This document shows, piece after piece, positions 1-11,800 of a stretch of 64,000 nucleotides of DNA. The position numbers were made by a program, and so were the translations under genes. A model generated the notes under the pieces. The model was not told the DNA's origin and did not search any database. It saw nothing but the letters and a program-made list of their open reading frames with translations. Position 1 is the stretch's first letter. Each line of letters opens with the position of its first letter. This DNA comes from Spodoptera frugiperda (taxonomy: Eukaryota; Arthropoda; Insecta; Lepidoptera; Noctuidae): the NCBI RefSeq assembly GCF_023101765.2, contig NC_064239.1, positions 1,612,001 through 1,676,000 on the forward strand, in the 5' to 3' direction.

Positions 1-888
1 GCGTGACGAGCACGTGTTGCGGCCACGTCACGTGACAGCGACGGAATTGCGTCCTGCAACTAATGAGCGCTTTGACGTCTTTCTGCGGGCAGACCTTCGT
101 TATGAGAAATGGGTCATGGTTTCTGTTAATATAATATAATTTTCTGGTGAAAATTTTCTGTGTTGTGTTTTGTTTATGAAATTGTGTGTTGGTTGCTTGG
201 GGCTTGGGGGCGTGTGTTGGTGTATGTAAATGTTGGTAATTTCTGTGTTTTTTTTCCTTTTGTACGCCGACTTTAATTCAAGTAGTATGGATAATTATCT
301 ATTAATGAGGCTATAAAGTGTACGTATCAGAAAGTTACCAATCCTAAATACAATCTATTGCATTGAAGATCTTAATTAAATCCTAAACATTTACACAACC
401 AACCTAATACCCGTAAATTGATCCTATTCCATAAAATATTTTTCTCCATCCTTAATCAAAAAGCCAGCTTTTACTGACATGTGCCTAAAAATATCACATG
501 CCATCGATCTTCATACGCATCTAATTTTAGACTAATTCTACCGTTCCAAGGTAAATCTTACTTTCCATTAACTTTGGAAAAACGGCGACAATTTTATTGA
601 GTGGATATCAATCAAATAGTGTTTTTTTTTTCTATTTAGTAAATAAAAATGTATATTTTATAATTTACTTCATTCATATTCCATTTTGGTAATTTATCTA
701 ATACAATACTAAAACCTCTGTATAAACCACTGTTTGTAATATTATACATCAGCCCTAAGGCAAGAACATAATTTACGGAGAAAGAGATTTGTTTCAGGTA
801 ATTTAATAAGCTTTATTTAATACTAGTTGTTACTCATGACTTCATCTGCATGGCCAAACAAAAAAATTTGTTGTTTTAAAATTAGTTG
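1..888. other. AT-rich non-coding stretch, no gene seen
   Basis: The first 120 bases are richer in CpG than the rest and carry two CACGTG hexamers. The remainder is AT-rich with no recognisable gene, RNA or repeat. A weak juxtaposed acceptor/donor, TTTCAG|GTAATT, lies at 792-803; its donor half is poor and I do not call it a splice site. Confidence 0.6.
27..36. promoter_or_regulatory. Palindromic E-box GTCACGTGAC
   Basis: The sequence is a perfect 10-bp palindrome around CACGTG, and a second CACGTG lies at 11-16. This is the general binding core of bHLH and bHLH-ZIP factors (Myc/Max, Mitf/TFEB, Clock/Cycle families). No promoter or transcript is visible beside it, so a function is only possible. 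CACGTG recurs at several other places in the window. Confidence 0.25.
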
Positions 889-1073
889 GCAGGCCACAAC
901 TGTACGCTTCTCGCTCAACTTTCTGCCTCGCACAGCAAAACTGTGGAATGAGCTATCGTCGGCGGTATTTCCGAACCGATACGACCTTCAAGAAAAGAGC
1001 ATACTCCTTTTTAAAAGGCCGGCAACGCACCAGTGACTCCTCTGGTGTTGCGGGTGTCCATGGGCGGCGCTAA
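889..1073 (+). pseudogene. C-terminal fragment of a LINE reverse-transcriptase ORF, frameshifted
   Basis: One frame reads FLPRTAKLWNELSSAVFPNR, the conserved segment near the C-terminus of many insect LINE polyproteins. After about position 985 the expected continuation (KKRAYSFLKGRQRT, then GVAGVHGRR and a TAA at 1071-1073) lies in another frame. At least one small indel near 981-988 has therefore broken the ORF. The fragment lacks the endonuclease, the catalytic reverse-transcriptase core and any promoter, so it cannot be functional. Confidence 0.7.
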
Positions 1074-1126
1074 TCGCTTACCATCAGGTTTCTCGTTTGC
1101 TCGTTTGCCACCTATTCCATAAAAAA
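889..1126 (+). mobile_element. 3' end of a non-LTR (LINE) retrotransposon, 5'-truncated
   Basis: This is the 3' terminus of a LINE-type element, recognisable by the C-terminal end of its reverse-transcriptase ORF, a short 3' UTR and a terminal A run (CCATAAAAAA, ending at 1126). The 3' UTR (CCATCAGG, then repeated CTCGTTTG and CCTATTCCAT) matches a tail I know as very common in lepidopteran genomes. Only about 240 bp remain, as expected for 5' truncation during target-primed reverse transcription. The clade is likely CR1/jockey-like but cannot be fixed from so short a piece. The left border is approximate, because similarity to the remembered ORF begins near 889. Confidence 0.75.
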
Positions 1127-1687
1127 CCTATTGCTATGAGGTCTTTTACAGAAATCTGTTCAAAAAAAGTTAAAGAGGCTCTTTAACAAAAATGAGTCTC
1201 AAAAAAAGCGCTGGTACTTCAAGGGAACAACCCTAGAGTCTATGATAAATGACTTAATTAGGCACTTAATAGAAAAAGCCTCTGTATAATTGGAACAATA
1301 GGGCAAAGCGAATGAACCGGACAATGATACCGACTGCCACTAATTGCAACGTTCAAATTAAGCTTAGTTTTCACAATTAATTATACAAGTCTTTGACTGT
1401 ATAAAAATGAATTGTTTCGAAAGTAAGCTTTAAAGATGTATTAAAAAGGTTTTCTTTTGAATGCTGTTGGTTTTGAGCTCATTATGTTAATACTAAACTT
1501 TACGTTTATTGGTCACTATAAAAAAAAATAGGTTTAAATCTAATTAATTTTGTATCAATATAAAAAATATTAGTATGTATGTTTTAATAATAGTTCTGGT
1601 TTACGAATTCATCTTAGCTTAATAATTGTCATCGTATTTTATAGTAGAACACATCATACCCACTGCGAAATTTACTTAAAGAACTCG
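1127..1687. other. AT-rich spacer, nothing recognised
   Basis: No gene, RNA or clear repeat is visible between the LINE tail and the SINE fragment. All frames are closed by frequent stops. Confidence 0.6.
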
Positions 1688-1804
1688 TATCGTCACGCTT
1701 TTTTAGCCCAAAGAGGTAGGCAGAGGTGCACATTAAGACACGTAATACCACTGTACAATATATACCCACTTTTCACCATTTGTGTTATAAATCCCATGTA
1801 ATAG
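1688..1804 (-). repeat. SINE body/tail fragment (noctuid tRNA-SINE family), minus sense
   Basis: The plus strand reads CGTCACGC, then GGTAGGCAGAGGTGCACATT, then CCCACTTTTCACCATTTGTG and CCCATGTAATAG. This is the reverse complement of the body and 3' part of the SINE whose tRNA-like head is preserved at 61296-61524. The head is absent here, so the copy is 5'-truncated. It also contains small differences, such as CACGTAATACC against CACGTAATGCC, as in an old insertion. Confidence 0.7.
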
Positions 1805-2838
1805 ATAGTTAAAGTAAACTAACACAATAAATTGAGTCTTAACGTAAAGAAATAAGACCTCAACACATGTAAATTAAGTTGTTCGACAACTAATTAGTAA
1901 AGGTAGCACTTAGTTGATAAGCGAAAGCGATTTACCATATTTACAAAGAACCAGTTAGTAGGACAGCTCTTTATACCTCTTTCAGCCCATCGTCTAACAA
2001 ATCTATCTAATATTTTGTTTGTTAGAAAACTCAGCACACTTTTTATCCACAGAATGTATTGAAAGTAACCGAGAGTTTGTTTACATTTGTGTATCTCCAC
2101 AACAAAAGTTAACTACATCCCTACATTTACAAACAACAGTCTCAAACGTTTTCCTTATCTTACCTCCGATCATAAACTGCAACGCCTTTGTTCTCAAAGG
2201 AACACACTTGATATTCATCCTCAATCAACATCCAATTGCCTCCCCGATGTCTCGAGTACACTCGGAGATAATTATACACTTCATTTAAAAAGAAACGCCA
2301 ACAATGAACGCGTCAAAAGAAATGATTCACATTAATCGTACCCTCTTTAAAACACAAAACAACGCGACTGCCGGTCCTTAAGCCTCTTTCACGCGAAAAA
2401 CGTCTGCCGATTAATTCACGTCAGCGCGTGTTCGGCGTAAACGGCCGAATAGCCCCGAACACGCCCGAATGCGCCACGTCACGGTGACGCGAATAAACGT
2501 CACGCTAAGCCAAGTCACCGCCTATTTGAATTGATGGACGCAAAATACCGATATATTGGTGTTATTGAATTATTATTATTTATTGATGATGTTTACATAA
2601 TTTTACTGTCGTACCGTTGCGCTGGGAATAAGTCAATCTTATTTGCTTTTATGTAGAGTTTATTTTTGGATGTAAGATGAGTTTTATTAGCCTGTTGCAT
2701 TGGGGTTGGCTAAAAATGTATAGGTTTAAATAAATGTAAGTTACATTTTGCATTACTGTTATATTTTAAGCTCATGAACGTAACAGCGAAGTTGTAATAA
2801 CTTCATCGTGAGTAGAGGCGTAGAATGAGACACCCTTG

Positions 2839-2846
2839 TGACGTCA
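2839..2846. promoter_or_regulatory. CRE-type palindrome TGACGTCA
   Basis: This is a perfect copy of the CREB/ATF consensus, with a TGACGTG half-site about 10 bp downstream. Two further perfect copies lie at 26179-26186 and 34343-34350. An 8-bp palindrome can occur by chance in 64 kb, so this is only a candidate. Confidence 0.25.
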
Positions 2847-3909
2847 CAGAGCGTCGTGACGTGAGCCATGTATAGTAATTATTTCAGCCAAGGATGCTCG
2901 CCTTTAAATTTAATGAGAGCTCTTATTAAACAAGGGTATATTTTTAGCTAAATGTGTGCTTGTGTGGCGTTTGTTAGAGTAAAATTAAGCTGCATTGCTT
3001 TAACAAGACGATTTAAATAATCGGTTAGGGGAAAGAGGTTTCTGTAAAAGAGAGGGAGAAACGTAATACGTGGGTTAGGTACTACTAACTTATTTATAAA
3101 CATTTTCACGATAAAGGTGAGAAGATTTAACACTTGACGGAAAAGGTTTAAAGTGATTTTTGGATTGGTTTTAACCGACTAGTCTGGTTTATCTATTCAA
3201 ACTACATTACGTATTTTACATAATATACAAAACTACTGAACACTCACACACGTGAAAATATAACTTCAATAACCATTAAACTTCGTTATTACAAATCATT
3301 TCATCATCAGATCGAATCTGAACACCCCACCATTATCTTTTTCCACAACAAACAAGAACTAACTGCTCAATAACTGACGATATTGAGTACAGTAACAATT
3401 TTGAACTGAATTCAAAACTTCGTCGACTAACTTAACTCATCGCCTGCCGACACTATTGAAAATCTTATAACTAATAAACTCCAAACTAGTGCTCTATCAG
3501 CGTCACTATCATTATCAATGTTGGCACCAACTATTTAGCTGGTTTGTACAATATTTCTGTATGTACGTAGAAAGCCTATTGCGTATAAACTCATTATGTA
3601 CGTTATTTTTATCATTTTTATTGTATAATTCTACTTAATTCAAATATCACTGTTTCCTTTTTCGTTTTTTGTTTGATACCTAAACGATTCCTAGAAGTTG
3701 TCATAAGAAACAATTCATAAAATCACCTAAAAACTGCTCAATGAAGTCCATTCAGAAAACGAAATAATATTACACAGAAAATCTGCTTCGATATTAATAA
3801 AATGGAACAGTACATTCATTAACAAAATTGCTCTTCACAAATTCAAGTACAGTTGAACACAAATGGTATTACTCGTAATAATCGTGTGTAGTTGTGAGCG
3901 TTTAAAAAC

Positions 3910-3929
3910 GTCGCGTCGCGTCGCGTCGC
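3910..3929. repeat. (GTCGC)4 microsatellite
   Basis: Four exact tandem copies of the pentamer GTCGC lie in a GC-rich island in otherwise AT-rich DNA. A related, less regular GTCGC/GTCGT array lies at 35466-35513. Confidence 0.85.
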
Positions 3930-4705
3930 CGTCAACGATCCGTCACGGCGGGCGGCGCGCCTCATACACTTGATCACCTCTCAGTTTACCGCCTTATTAC
4001 GCACCTAAGTAGGGTTGGTACTGAGCACTAAAATATTTACAACTAACATTCAATTTATCTAGAATAAGTGGTCGTAGAATAAACCACTTCATTAATGGAG
4101 CAAAACCTATATTTGCAAATAGCAGATTAATATTTTTTAGTATAGGTAATATTTATTATAAAAATCAGGATTTTAGGAATTATCTCTTAATTACTCCCTA
4201 AAGACTCAAGGCCTTAATAAATTATTTAGATTTTAACTTTCTCCAACAAGACCTTTTTTATTTTATTAACTTAGTCGCTTAATCACAATGGCATTTTCAC
4301 TGGCAAGTCACTCATTGGTAAGTCACCTACAAAACATTTTTATTCTTCTAAAGAGACTGAGAAATATATGTAAAGTGTCAACCCTATAGCAGTGCTCATT
4401 AAGCGACGACAAGACGAAATCATGACGTGTCGTGCGCGAACAATTTGCGAGTCCTGTCCCGCTTAATTATTGAAAGGCATTTAGTGTTTTACTAGCAGAC
4501 TAATGTCGTGGTAATAGGTACAAAGTTAAGCATTAGAGCTGTTTTAAGATTGGTCAAATACTGGGAAAATTTGTGTGTGGTGTAGTTTATTTAGTTTTAT
4601 TAAAAGCATCACTAATTTATTTAGTCTGGTAAAATAGAAATGAGACTTCTTTTTATTAAGATATTTTTAGGTGAAAATAGTTGTGTTTTACGAATGGAAT
4701 TTTGT

Positions 4706-4825
4706 TTGTCGACGAAAATGACGGTTTGGACGCGGAGCTCAGTAGGCTCTGGGGTGTCGACGCGTCTGCACACGCTGCTCATGATGAAAAGTCTCTCTAT
4801 AACTCGAAACTAATAGAGCTCTTGG
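4706..4825 (+). repeat. Probable fragment of a dispersed lepidopteran repeat
   Basis: The segment is GC-richer than its flanks and includes GTCGACGAAAATGACGG, GCGGAGCTCAGTAGGCTC and CTCTATAACTCGAAACTA. I remember closely similar text as an abundant dispersed element in noctuid genomes, but I cannot assign its class. The open frame through it (4681-4902) is probably incidental. Confidence 0.4.
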
Positions 4826-6768
4826 TTAATTTAGTATGTCTCACAATAGTTATTACAAAAATACCTCTAAGTTTTGGCTTTCATAAAAATATTGTACCGT
4901 AACATTGAACAGTAAAATCCAATCGTTAAAATAGCTCCGATTTCATACATCAAATGATGATTTTGATGAAAACTCGATACGCATATTTTTTACGATATTT
5001 GTACGGATACGAGTAATCATTTTGCTATATTTCATACGAGAAATATCCATTGGAAAATAAAATTGGGATATCTATTAAAATCTGTTCATAACGTCATGTT
5101 GATACAGCCCGTAGCTAAAGATACATAATATCATGTTCCCTATAAACTAAATATTGGATTCGTTGGCCAAATACGATATGAATTCCGATCCTTATTAAAA
5201 TCCTTTTATTTTACATCTGGTCAAATATTACAATATTGCTTTTCTATGTCTATTTGGTTCTATATTTATGTATCACTTACCTAATGAATCAACCAAAATT
5301 AAAAGTAATAAGGGAGATCTCATTATTTGTTGTTTTTGGATTTTTTATCCTAATTAATAAGCCTCTATGACCTCTCATACTCAAAGGAAACTCGGTGAAA
5401 ATTACATTATACAGTAACATATAACGCATTAAAATTTATACATATTTATGACAGAAAAACTGCGAAATCCCAGAAGAACTTTTGAAGATAATTTGCTACT
5501 GTGAAACTCTAAAAATCTCCAAAATATCAATAAAGATTAAGATTTCCCTCAAAAAACTAAATACAGTTTCTAAGACGAGGAATATTGAAAGAACAAGCCC
5601 AGTGTACCGTAGTGGAAATTAATTAAGTCTAGCTGTGTGGAATAAAGAAAAAATCGGAAGTACGGGATTGGAGCGAAGAATTTTAATAAAGCAGGGTCAC
5701 GTAAACATTGATGGTTGGGGGCCTTCGTGACGAAATGGGACTGCGGGTCCCCACTAGCGATGGACCTTATTATCTCTTAGATCACTTTACGTAATTAAAC
5801 TTTGCTGTATAAGGTCTTAGTTGGACCTGGTACATTGTAACATGCATGTAGAATAGAGTCTCTGTAGTGATCATGTTTTTGTGGCTAAATTTTTTGGTAT
5901 TAAGTTTTAAGGTATTATTTTATGGAAACACTTATTGATGTTCATACGATTTTGGTGGTTTCTTTTAGAGTTGGTATTTTATGAACGATAAAGTATTTTT
6001 TTTAATCTGACATGGTCACTAACTCTATTATTAGAACTTATAACTTATAACGGATCACAGTTAATCCGTGATCATGGCGCTTGCAACATCTTAAATAGTG
6101 ACCTGGAACGTTTTGGACTGACACTAATGTACCATCTATTTCATAATAATCTTCCTTAAAATCTTTGCAGCCTCCTTGTGTAGATAAAGAAGTAAAATGC
6201 TGTATTTATTTAATGTTTTATAATTAATTTTGTTGCATTTAACGTGCATGTCAACGTCTAAAGCAGACCGTCTTTGAGAAAATAGTTGTTTTATGAGAAC
6301 ATCGGATAAAGGTGAACTTACTTCAGAAATAGTTTGCTTTGAACCATGTTCTTGCCAGTCAACGTAGCTGTTTGTATTCTTAATAAAATAATTTTAATAT
6401 GTTTGTTCTTTTTCTGGTTATTCACTTAATTATGATTAATGCTAATTTTTTTCAGTGCTATAACAAAAAATTCCACGATTACATAGTTGTTACACGTTAT
6501 ATTCCAAAAATTATACTGAAACAAAATTACACCCGCCAAAATTACGCAAACCAAACTAAAGACAATACCCGTGTCGGTAAACAACCATCAATAAACAACA
6601 ATAACCACGCACAGCCTCCTGAAAGCACCTCCACTCCCCAACATCCATAACTCCGTTCCTGCAACCTCGTATAAAAACATCCACGCATTCATGAGCAATA
6701 TTTCTTTCAAGTAAAACACTTATCAATAATTAATTCTGGTCGAAGAATGCAACGAGTAGGACGATATT
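4826..6768. other. AT-rich spacer
   Basis: No gene is recognised. A slightly GC-richer patch lies at 5705-5765. A short dispersed-repeat core is at 6064-6087. An open frame at 6399-6650 follows a fair acceptor-like TTTTTTTCAG at 6445-6454, but it ends in low-complexity Asn/Pro/Ser/Thr and resembles no known protein. Confidence 0.5.
6064..6087 (+). repeat. Short dispersed-repeat core (copy 1)
   Basis: The core ATCCGTGATCATGGCGCTTG closely matches 62639-62664, the two differing at only two bases over the shared part. I recognise it as part of a common moth repeat, possibly a LINE 3' region. Only this core survives here. Confidence 0.5.
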
Positions 6769-6883
6769 AATAGGGTTGGCCATTATTAACCCCGCGGGCT
6801 ATGTTATTGTTTCCCATGGCCACTATATATGGCCAGTGGTTAACTACAGCCTCTATAACCTTTTTGTGTGGCACAGCCCTATT
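6769..6883. mobile_element. Possible short inverted-repeat element (MITE-like)
   Basis: The left end AATAGGGTTGGCC (6769-6781) is matched in inverse orientation by the right end GGCACAGCCCTATT (6870-6883), allowing one mismatch and one extra base. Between them lies an imperfect palindrome built on TGGCCA, TATATA and TGGCCA (about 6815-6842). The GC content differs from the flanks. No clear target-site duplication is visible and no second copy was found, so this is a candidate only. Confidence 0.35.
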
Positions 6884-7418
6884 GTCGGGAACGCGTGCGG
6901 CCCTTTGATAAACTTGCTATGTTGTGTTTTACGCACATGCATGGGTGATATTTATTTACTTATTTTTGTTTATTTACTGTTGGTTGTTTTTTATAAAGTA
7001 TGTGAATTGAATATGGAATATTGAATGTTTTTCTTTTGAACTTGTATGTTTTGTTAGTAAATAGATACTATTTTTTTAATTCTCTGACTCCCGCTGTTGC
7101 CAGTAAATATATGACTGTCGTATATAATTTTGGATCCTCAAGATGCTGGCTCTATTACTTTATGTTAAAAAAAAGCTTTCTTACTAAAGATTATATTAAA
7201 AAAAACAACATTATTCAATACAAAAGTGGTAATATATATATTAAGAGGCACCTTTGCACATAAGTAAAAAAAGTTCATTGATAAATAAAATCTTTCAATC
7301 AAATAAAATAAAATATAAAACGTCCCCATCACTCCATCATCCGTATTTCGATGTAATTGAGATATGGAGCGCTGATTAATAGAATACAGGCTCTGTCAGT
7401 AGTGATGTGACGGCCGGC

Positions 7419-7445
7419 CGATGCGACCGATGCGACCGATGCGAC
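7419..7445. repeat. Three exact tandem copies of CGATGCGAC
   Basis: The 9-bp unit is repeated three times without a mismatch, directly after GGCCGGC. It is a short minisatellite-type expansion with no visible function. Confidence 0.85.
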
Positions 7446-9320
7446 ACGTCACACCTATGATACAAATTAATATAAGTAGTGATGCGACAAGCAATGTCAG
7501 ATATGAAATACGGTAGAGTTTATACTTTAAGTGAATATAATACGTTTTATACTAACAAAGAACATAGTACGAAAAAAATATGATTAAAGAGATAAATGGT
7601 TAGCTTATAATCGACGTTTAAATTTCTACTCACATATTTCTGCGTTTTGTTTTTGTTCACGGTATCACAGGCTCCCGAGAATGTTTTAACGGAGACCGTA
7701 CAAGAAACATGAAACTAGCTCAAAGAGACCCGTCGAAAGACTTACATAGCCCATCGAAATAGGGTATCATCATGCACTACACTTAATCTATAAAAAAGAC
7801 TTGATCTTTCATATATAAATTTTTAACAAGATATCAACCACCAACGTTTCACATTTATTCACATAGTAAAGTTTAAGTTTTCATACAAACTATAACGACA
7901 TTATTCTGAAGATAAATAATGATCCGTAACGTAGAGTACTTAAGAGTGACGCATCTCACATTCTCGATGTGTCATCGTCGCTGCATCATTGCTGTATGAC
8001 GCATCCCACCCTGTGTTATACTCGTATATGGTGATGTTTTGAATTTGGTGAAAATGAATTATGGTTAGTAAAATTATGAGTCATTGAGAAAGTTAGTTTA
8101 TGAAAATTTATAAAACAGGCAATGCCAAAAATCTTAATATCTAATATTCATTGAGAATGGTTTTCAAAAAAAACTTGTAAAGTACTACATTTTAGATCAA
8201 GTTATACAATAACCAATAAATCCCAATCAAATTCCACCCAAAGTTTTTCAAAGATAACCTCAAAACACAAACTTAATACAACAAAAAAGTATCTACAAAA
8301 AGACAAAAAAAGTTGACTTGTCTTGATAATTTGAATCTCGACATAACCTCGAACCTCGACAATATCTCGTCACAGAACATTTAAAAGCAACAAGGCTTCC
8401 TTAATTATCATATTGTTGTATAAAATAGTCGTTAAAAGTCAAAAAGTCGATAACATTCAAGTTGGGCCATTGTAAAAACAAGCGCCTTCAGAAAGTAAAT
8501 AAAGTCGGCAGCTACATGAGTCTTGTGCCTCGTTTACATCGTTATAATATAGACAGGGAATTTATTAAATAATTATTGCTAACTAAAAAAACTATAACAT
8601 TATTTAGTTCCAAAATACAGCTCTACCACTACTGTGTACTCTTTAAATAGTGGTGCAAAAGGAATTTTGTTTATATGTGAATTTTCATCTCCTATCGTAA
8701 AAAAGGAAGATCATTAAAATAAGAAAAATCCATCACCAAATTGTACCTAGATTTTAATTTCAACATTATAAACACATTATTTTGTGATCTATGCACTCGC
8801 TCACTTGATCACACATTCATCCCAAACAAAATTCGTAGCTAGAACGCAGCATAATATTTTATGACGACAAAAAATCTTCAGTTAGGTCACGTTGGTTCAC
8901 TAATTCGCTCCCGGGGGTGCATTTGAAATCATGCCCGGAATTCACTATATACGACCAGTCATTTCACTAAATGAGAACCTCTTTACATTGTATTTAAGTG
9001 AATTATCATCTTTGATGAGATTCATATTTTGATATTTATACACATTTTAGTACTTTCCACAAAAATACAATTTTGAGTGTGACACTATTGCTATTCAGCG
9101 AGAATAATTTATTGATATAGATGTGGATAGTATGTAAACAATAATTATCGTAAATTATAACTTAAAAATAACTTAAACGCTAATAAAGAAAAAAGAAAAA
9201 TGTGTTTTAATAACTCGATCTTTAAATAGACCCTTAATATATCCCGCCTAAACATTTTCCCGAATCAGGGCCACAACATATACGTACAAAGTACGAACAA
9301 ACAACCGGCACACAAAGCTG

Positions 9321-9355
9321 CTTATCTGCTTATCCCCTGATCCTTACAGGATAAG
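9321..9355. promoter_or_regulatory. Cluster of three GATA-type sites
   Basis: CTTATC occurs at 9321-9326 and 9329-9334 and GATAAG at 9350-9355. That is three perfect GATA-factor core sites (two on one strand, one on the other) within 35 bp. Closely spaced GATA sites are typical of insect gut, fat-body and blood-cell enhancers. Nothing else identifies an enhancer here. Confidence 0.3.
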
Positions 9356-9959
9356 TTATTGTGAATGTAGTTTACTGACAGTTGAAGATCGCTTTAGTTA
9401 CCTTTGTACTACTTTGATTCTCGTTTGAACATTTTTTCCTTTGATTATTAAATGTTGTAACATCTCTTGAGCCCGTATACAATAATAAATATGCTTATAA
9501 GTACCTCGTCCCAAAGCTTAGCAAAACATTCACCGAAATATATTAAATTACATACATACTTATCCTTCTCTCGAAATAATCATCGAGCTTAACTCAGAAC
9601 ATCAAAATAAAAATTAACTTCGCATTACTGTATAAAACACGACAAAACGCTAAAAATAAACCTTCCACAACACGACACATACGCAAAACAACCGCCAAAC
9701 AATCGAACTGACAATAATTGAAAGTTAACAATAATAGCGCGTCGTAAACACATGTCAGTTTAATACATAATACGCAATGAACACCCCAATACAAGCAGGC
9801 CGCTGAAATTTTACATCCATTACATATCGCATCATTATTTTTAACGGCACGTCTGATTTACGTAAACGACACGCTGCGTGTAATACGCGGGCACGGGCGC
9901 CCAAATAAAAACAAAATGAAAAGAGTAGAGACATCGTGACGTTTATAAACAAAACTCAG

Positions 9960-11800
9960 TTTTAAATGATGGTCCGGTGCGTCGCATCACGCATGGCGGC
10001 GCGGGCGAGCGCGCGGAACGTTTTAATGTTCCCGAGCTCGCCGAGCCAGCCCGCTCATGCCCCGGTAAGCGTCTATGCGCGACGCCTAACTCCTTTCAAA
10101 CGGCTCACGAATAGCCCGCTTTATACAAAGTCGTCCTCGCGAATTCCAGTCCTCTTTTGTTACGGATTGCCGCAGAAAACCACTCGGACGTTTTTGCTTT
10201 CTAATTTGTGTAGTATAAAACTGTCACGCGAGGACAGCGAGAACGGTTATTAGTGTCGGCGCTAATAAGAAGTAACAGCGCTCCCTTTATCGCCGGCTTT
10301 AATTCTTACGAATGCAAGGAATTTTCGGGGCTGACGCGACGCCCAAAATTAAAGATACGCGATTTCAACCGGTGCGATGACAGGGAGGAGTGATAATTAT
10401 GAAAAGTAGGGGAGGGCCCTCGCCCAACGCTCGCGGTCAAAAATGAGTTTGCCAGTAAAAAAATATTTTAATATAATATGGTGCTGCCGTGCTAAACGCT
10501 ATCGGGATTGATAATCGCCGCCGAGCCTCTTTGAGCGCCTTAATGAAGTGTTCCGTAGAGAGAGATTATTATATTTTTATTAAAAGAGCCTGTGAGTTGA
10601 TGAGAAAATTTATATTGTACTATCTCTTCGAAAAGAGCCTTCACTTTCCTAGGGAAGTGTTCTCGAAAAAGAGAAACAATTAAGGGCCGTTACGCGAACA
10701 AAGCGAGTAACAACAATAAAAACGTTGGGAACTCAATCTTGTCCGACCGTTGCCGGAGTTAAACGACCGATGCCGATTCCCGAACATCCGTTACAAAATT
10801 TCAATACGAGTCATTAACATAAAAAGGAAACAATAACCGTTTAAAATTTCGATTCGGTATTGCCTTTTTTTTATTGGTGAAAAATCGCAATTTGCAGGAG
10901 TAGAACGTACGAAATTTAAATTTGAATTTCCGCCGGCGGTCGGCGGCGCTCGGCTCGGACCCCCGTAATTAGAGGCTAATGAGAGCAACTGTACGTCTTT
11001 CTGTCCCGCTGTGACGCTCATTTTTCTGAGCATATTTTGTACCGTTTCGCTTTTATTACGTGACGACTGCTCGTCATAATGTTCGCGAGTTTTTATACTT
11101 GTGTAGCTATAAAAAAACTCATTAACTTTTTGATCGTAACCATGAGGGAATGTACTAATATTTGTTTTTCTGCTACATATTACGATGTTATGTACAAACT
11201 TCTTCTTTGACTGAGGAGTACTTCATAATTTACTGGTGTGTTGACCTGAATATTTTTTCCATTACTGGGTTCTAACGATTGAGTGTAATAGTCACTTTGA
11301 ACTTTGATTATTACCGCCCTCTTCAAAGACTGCCAATAAATAGTAAACAGTTCTTGGATCTACTTTCTGCGAGCTCGTTGTGTTTGATCAGGTGAATTTA
11401 TATAGGTACCCGACCGCCCTACATTCTTTACACTTTCTCAATTGCTTTTTTCCCTTGTCAATTTTCAGTATGTGTAGTGTGTCTACACACAACTCTGAAG
11501 GTAATATGATTTTATCTAGTTTGTCTTCGAGAATTTTAATAAGAGCCCACGCAGTACGTTTGCGTGGTGTAAATGATTTAGTGAAACACGGTCGGTAATC
11601 TTGGAGACACGCAGTTTCCAAGGCGACGAAACACATTAACTAGTATTGCTACACAGCTAGCGCGGATACCTCGCGGGAATTTTTGACTAATTACACCTCT
11701 CGGCGTCTCCCGCTCCTGTGATCGTTCACTCGTTCATCCGTTCACTCAGAGGCGCTCTCCCCCAGTTTTTCGTCGACAAGAAACTTTTGCCAATTAAGAG
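9960..11800. other. GC-richer, repeat-poor block, candidate regulatory DNA
   Basis: This stretch is visibly richer in GC and CpG than its flanks and contains no repeat family I recognise. It holds homeodomain-type TAATTA cores (for example TAATTAGAGGCTAATGA near 10966-10982) and the CGTTCACT array at 11723-11746. An open frame at 9966-10253 has a biased Arg/Ser/Ala composition that tracks GC content and looks like no known protein. Blocks like this in insect introns and intergenic DNA are often conserved non-coding elements; conservation cannot be judged from one sequence. Confidence 0.35.
11723..11746. repeat. Three 8-bp tandem units CGTTCACT
   Basis: The units are CGTTCACT, CGTTCATC and CGTTCACT, directly adjacent. 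They lie in the GC-richer block and could be chance or a small array of identical binding sites. Confidence 0.6.

Larger units (their letters stand above)
1805..4705. other. Non-coding stretch with a CpG-richer patch and a short tandem array
   Basis: Mostly AT-rich spacer. A GC- and CpG-richer patch at about 2360-2530 holds several TGACG/CGTCA half-sites, and a full TGACGTCA lies at 2839-2846. The region 3910-3929 is (GTCGC)4, followed by a GC-rich run to about 3965. Open frames here (up to 89 codons) resemble no protein and overlap one another on both strands. Confidence 0.55.
6884..9959. other. AT-rich spacer with a 9-bp tandem array and a GATA cluster
   Basis: No gene is recognised. Distinct small features are the CGATGCGAC array at 7419-7445 and three GATA-type sites at 9321-9355. 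Short frames near 9594-9952 overlap on the same strand and have no recognisable content. Confidence 0.5.

Noticed and set aside
4271..4323. Possible small exon between AACTTAG and TTG|GTAAGT, with an ATG inside
   Set aside because: The donor is good but the pyrimidine tract is weak; single GTAAGT words are expected many times by chance in 64 kb.
5279..5310. Minus-strand junction TTAG|GTAAGT
   Set aside because: The acceptor context is only moderate and no partner donor is present downstream on that strand.
9966..10253. 95-codon plus-strand frame in the GC-richer block
   Set aside because: Its Arg/Ser/Ala bias follows local base composition. There is no domain and no splice or promoter support.
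11431..11505. Possible 32-nt micro-exon after TTTTTTCCCTTGTCAATTTTCAG (acceptor at 11467, donor-like GAAG|GTAATA)
   Set aside because: The acceptor is good but the donor is weak, and nothing links it to another exon.
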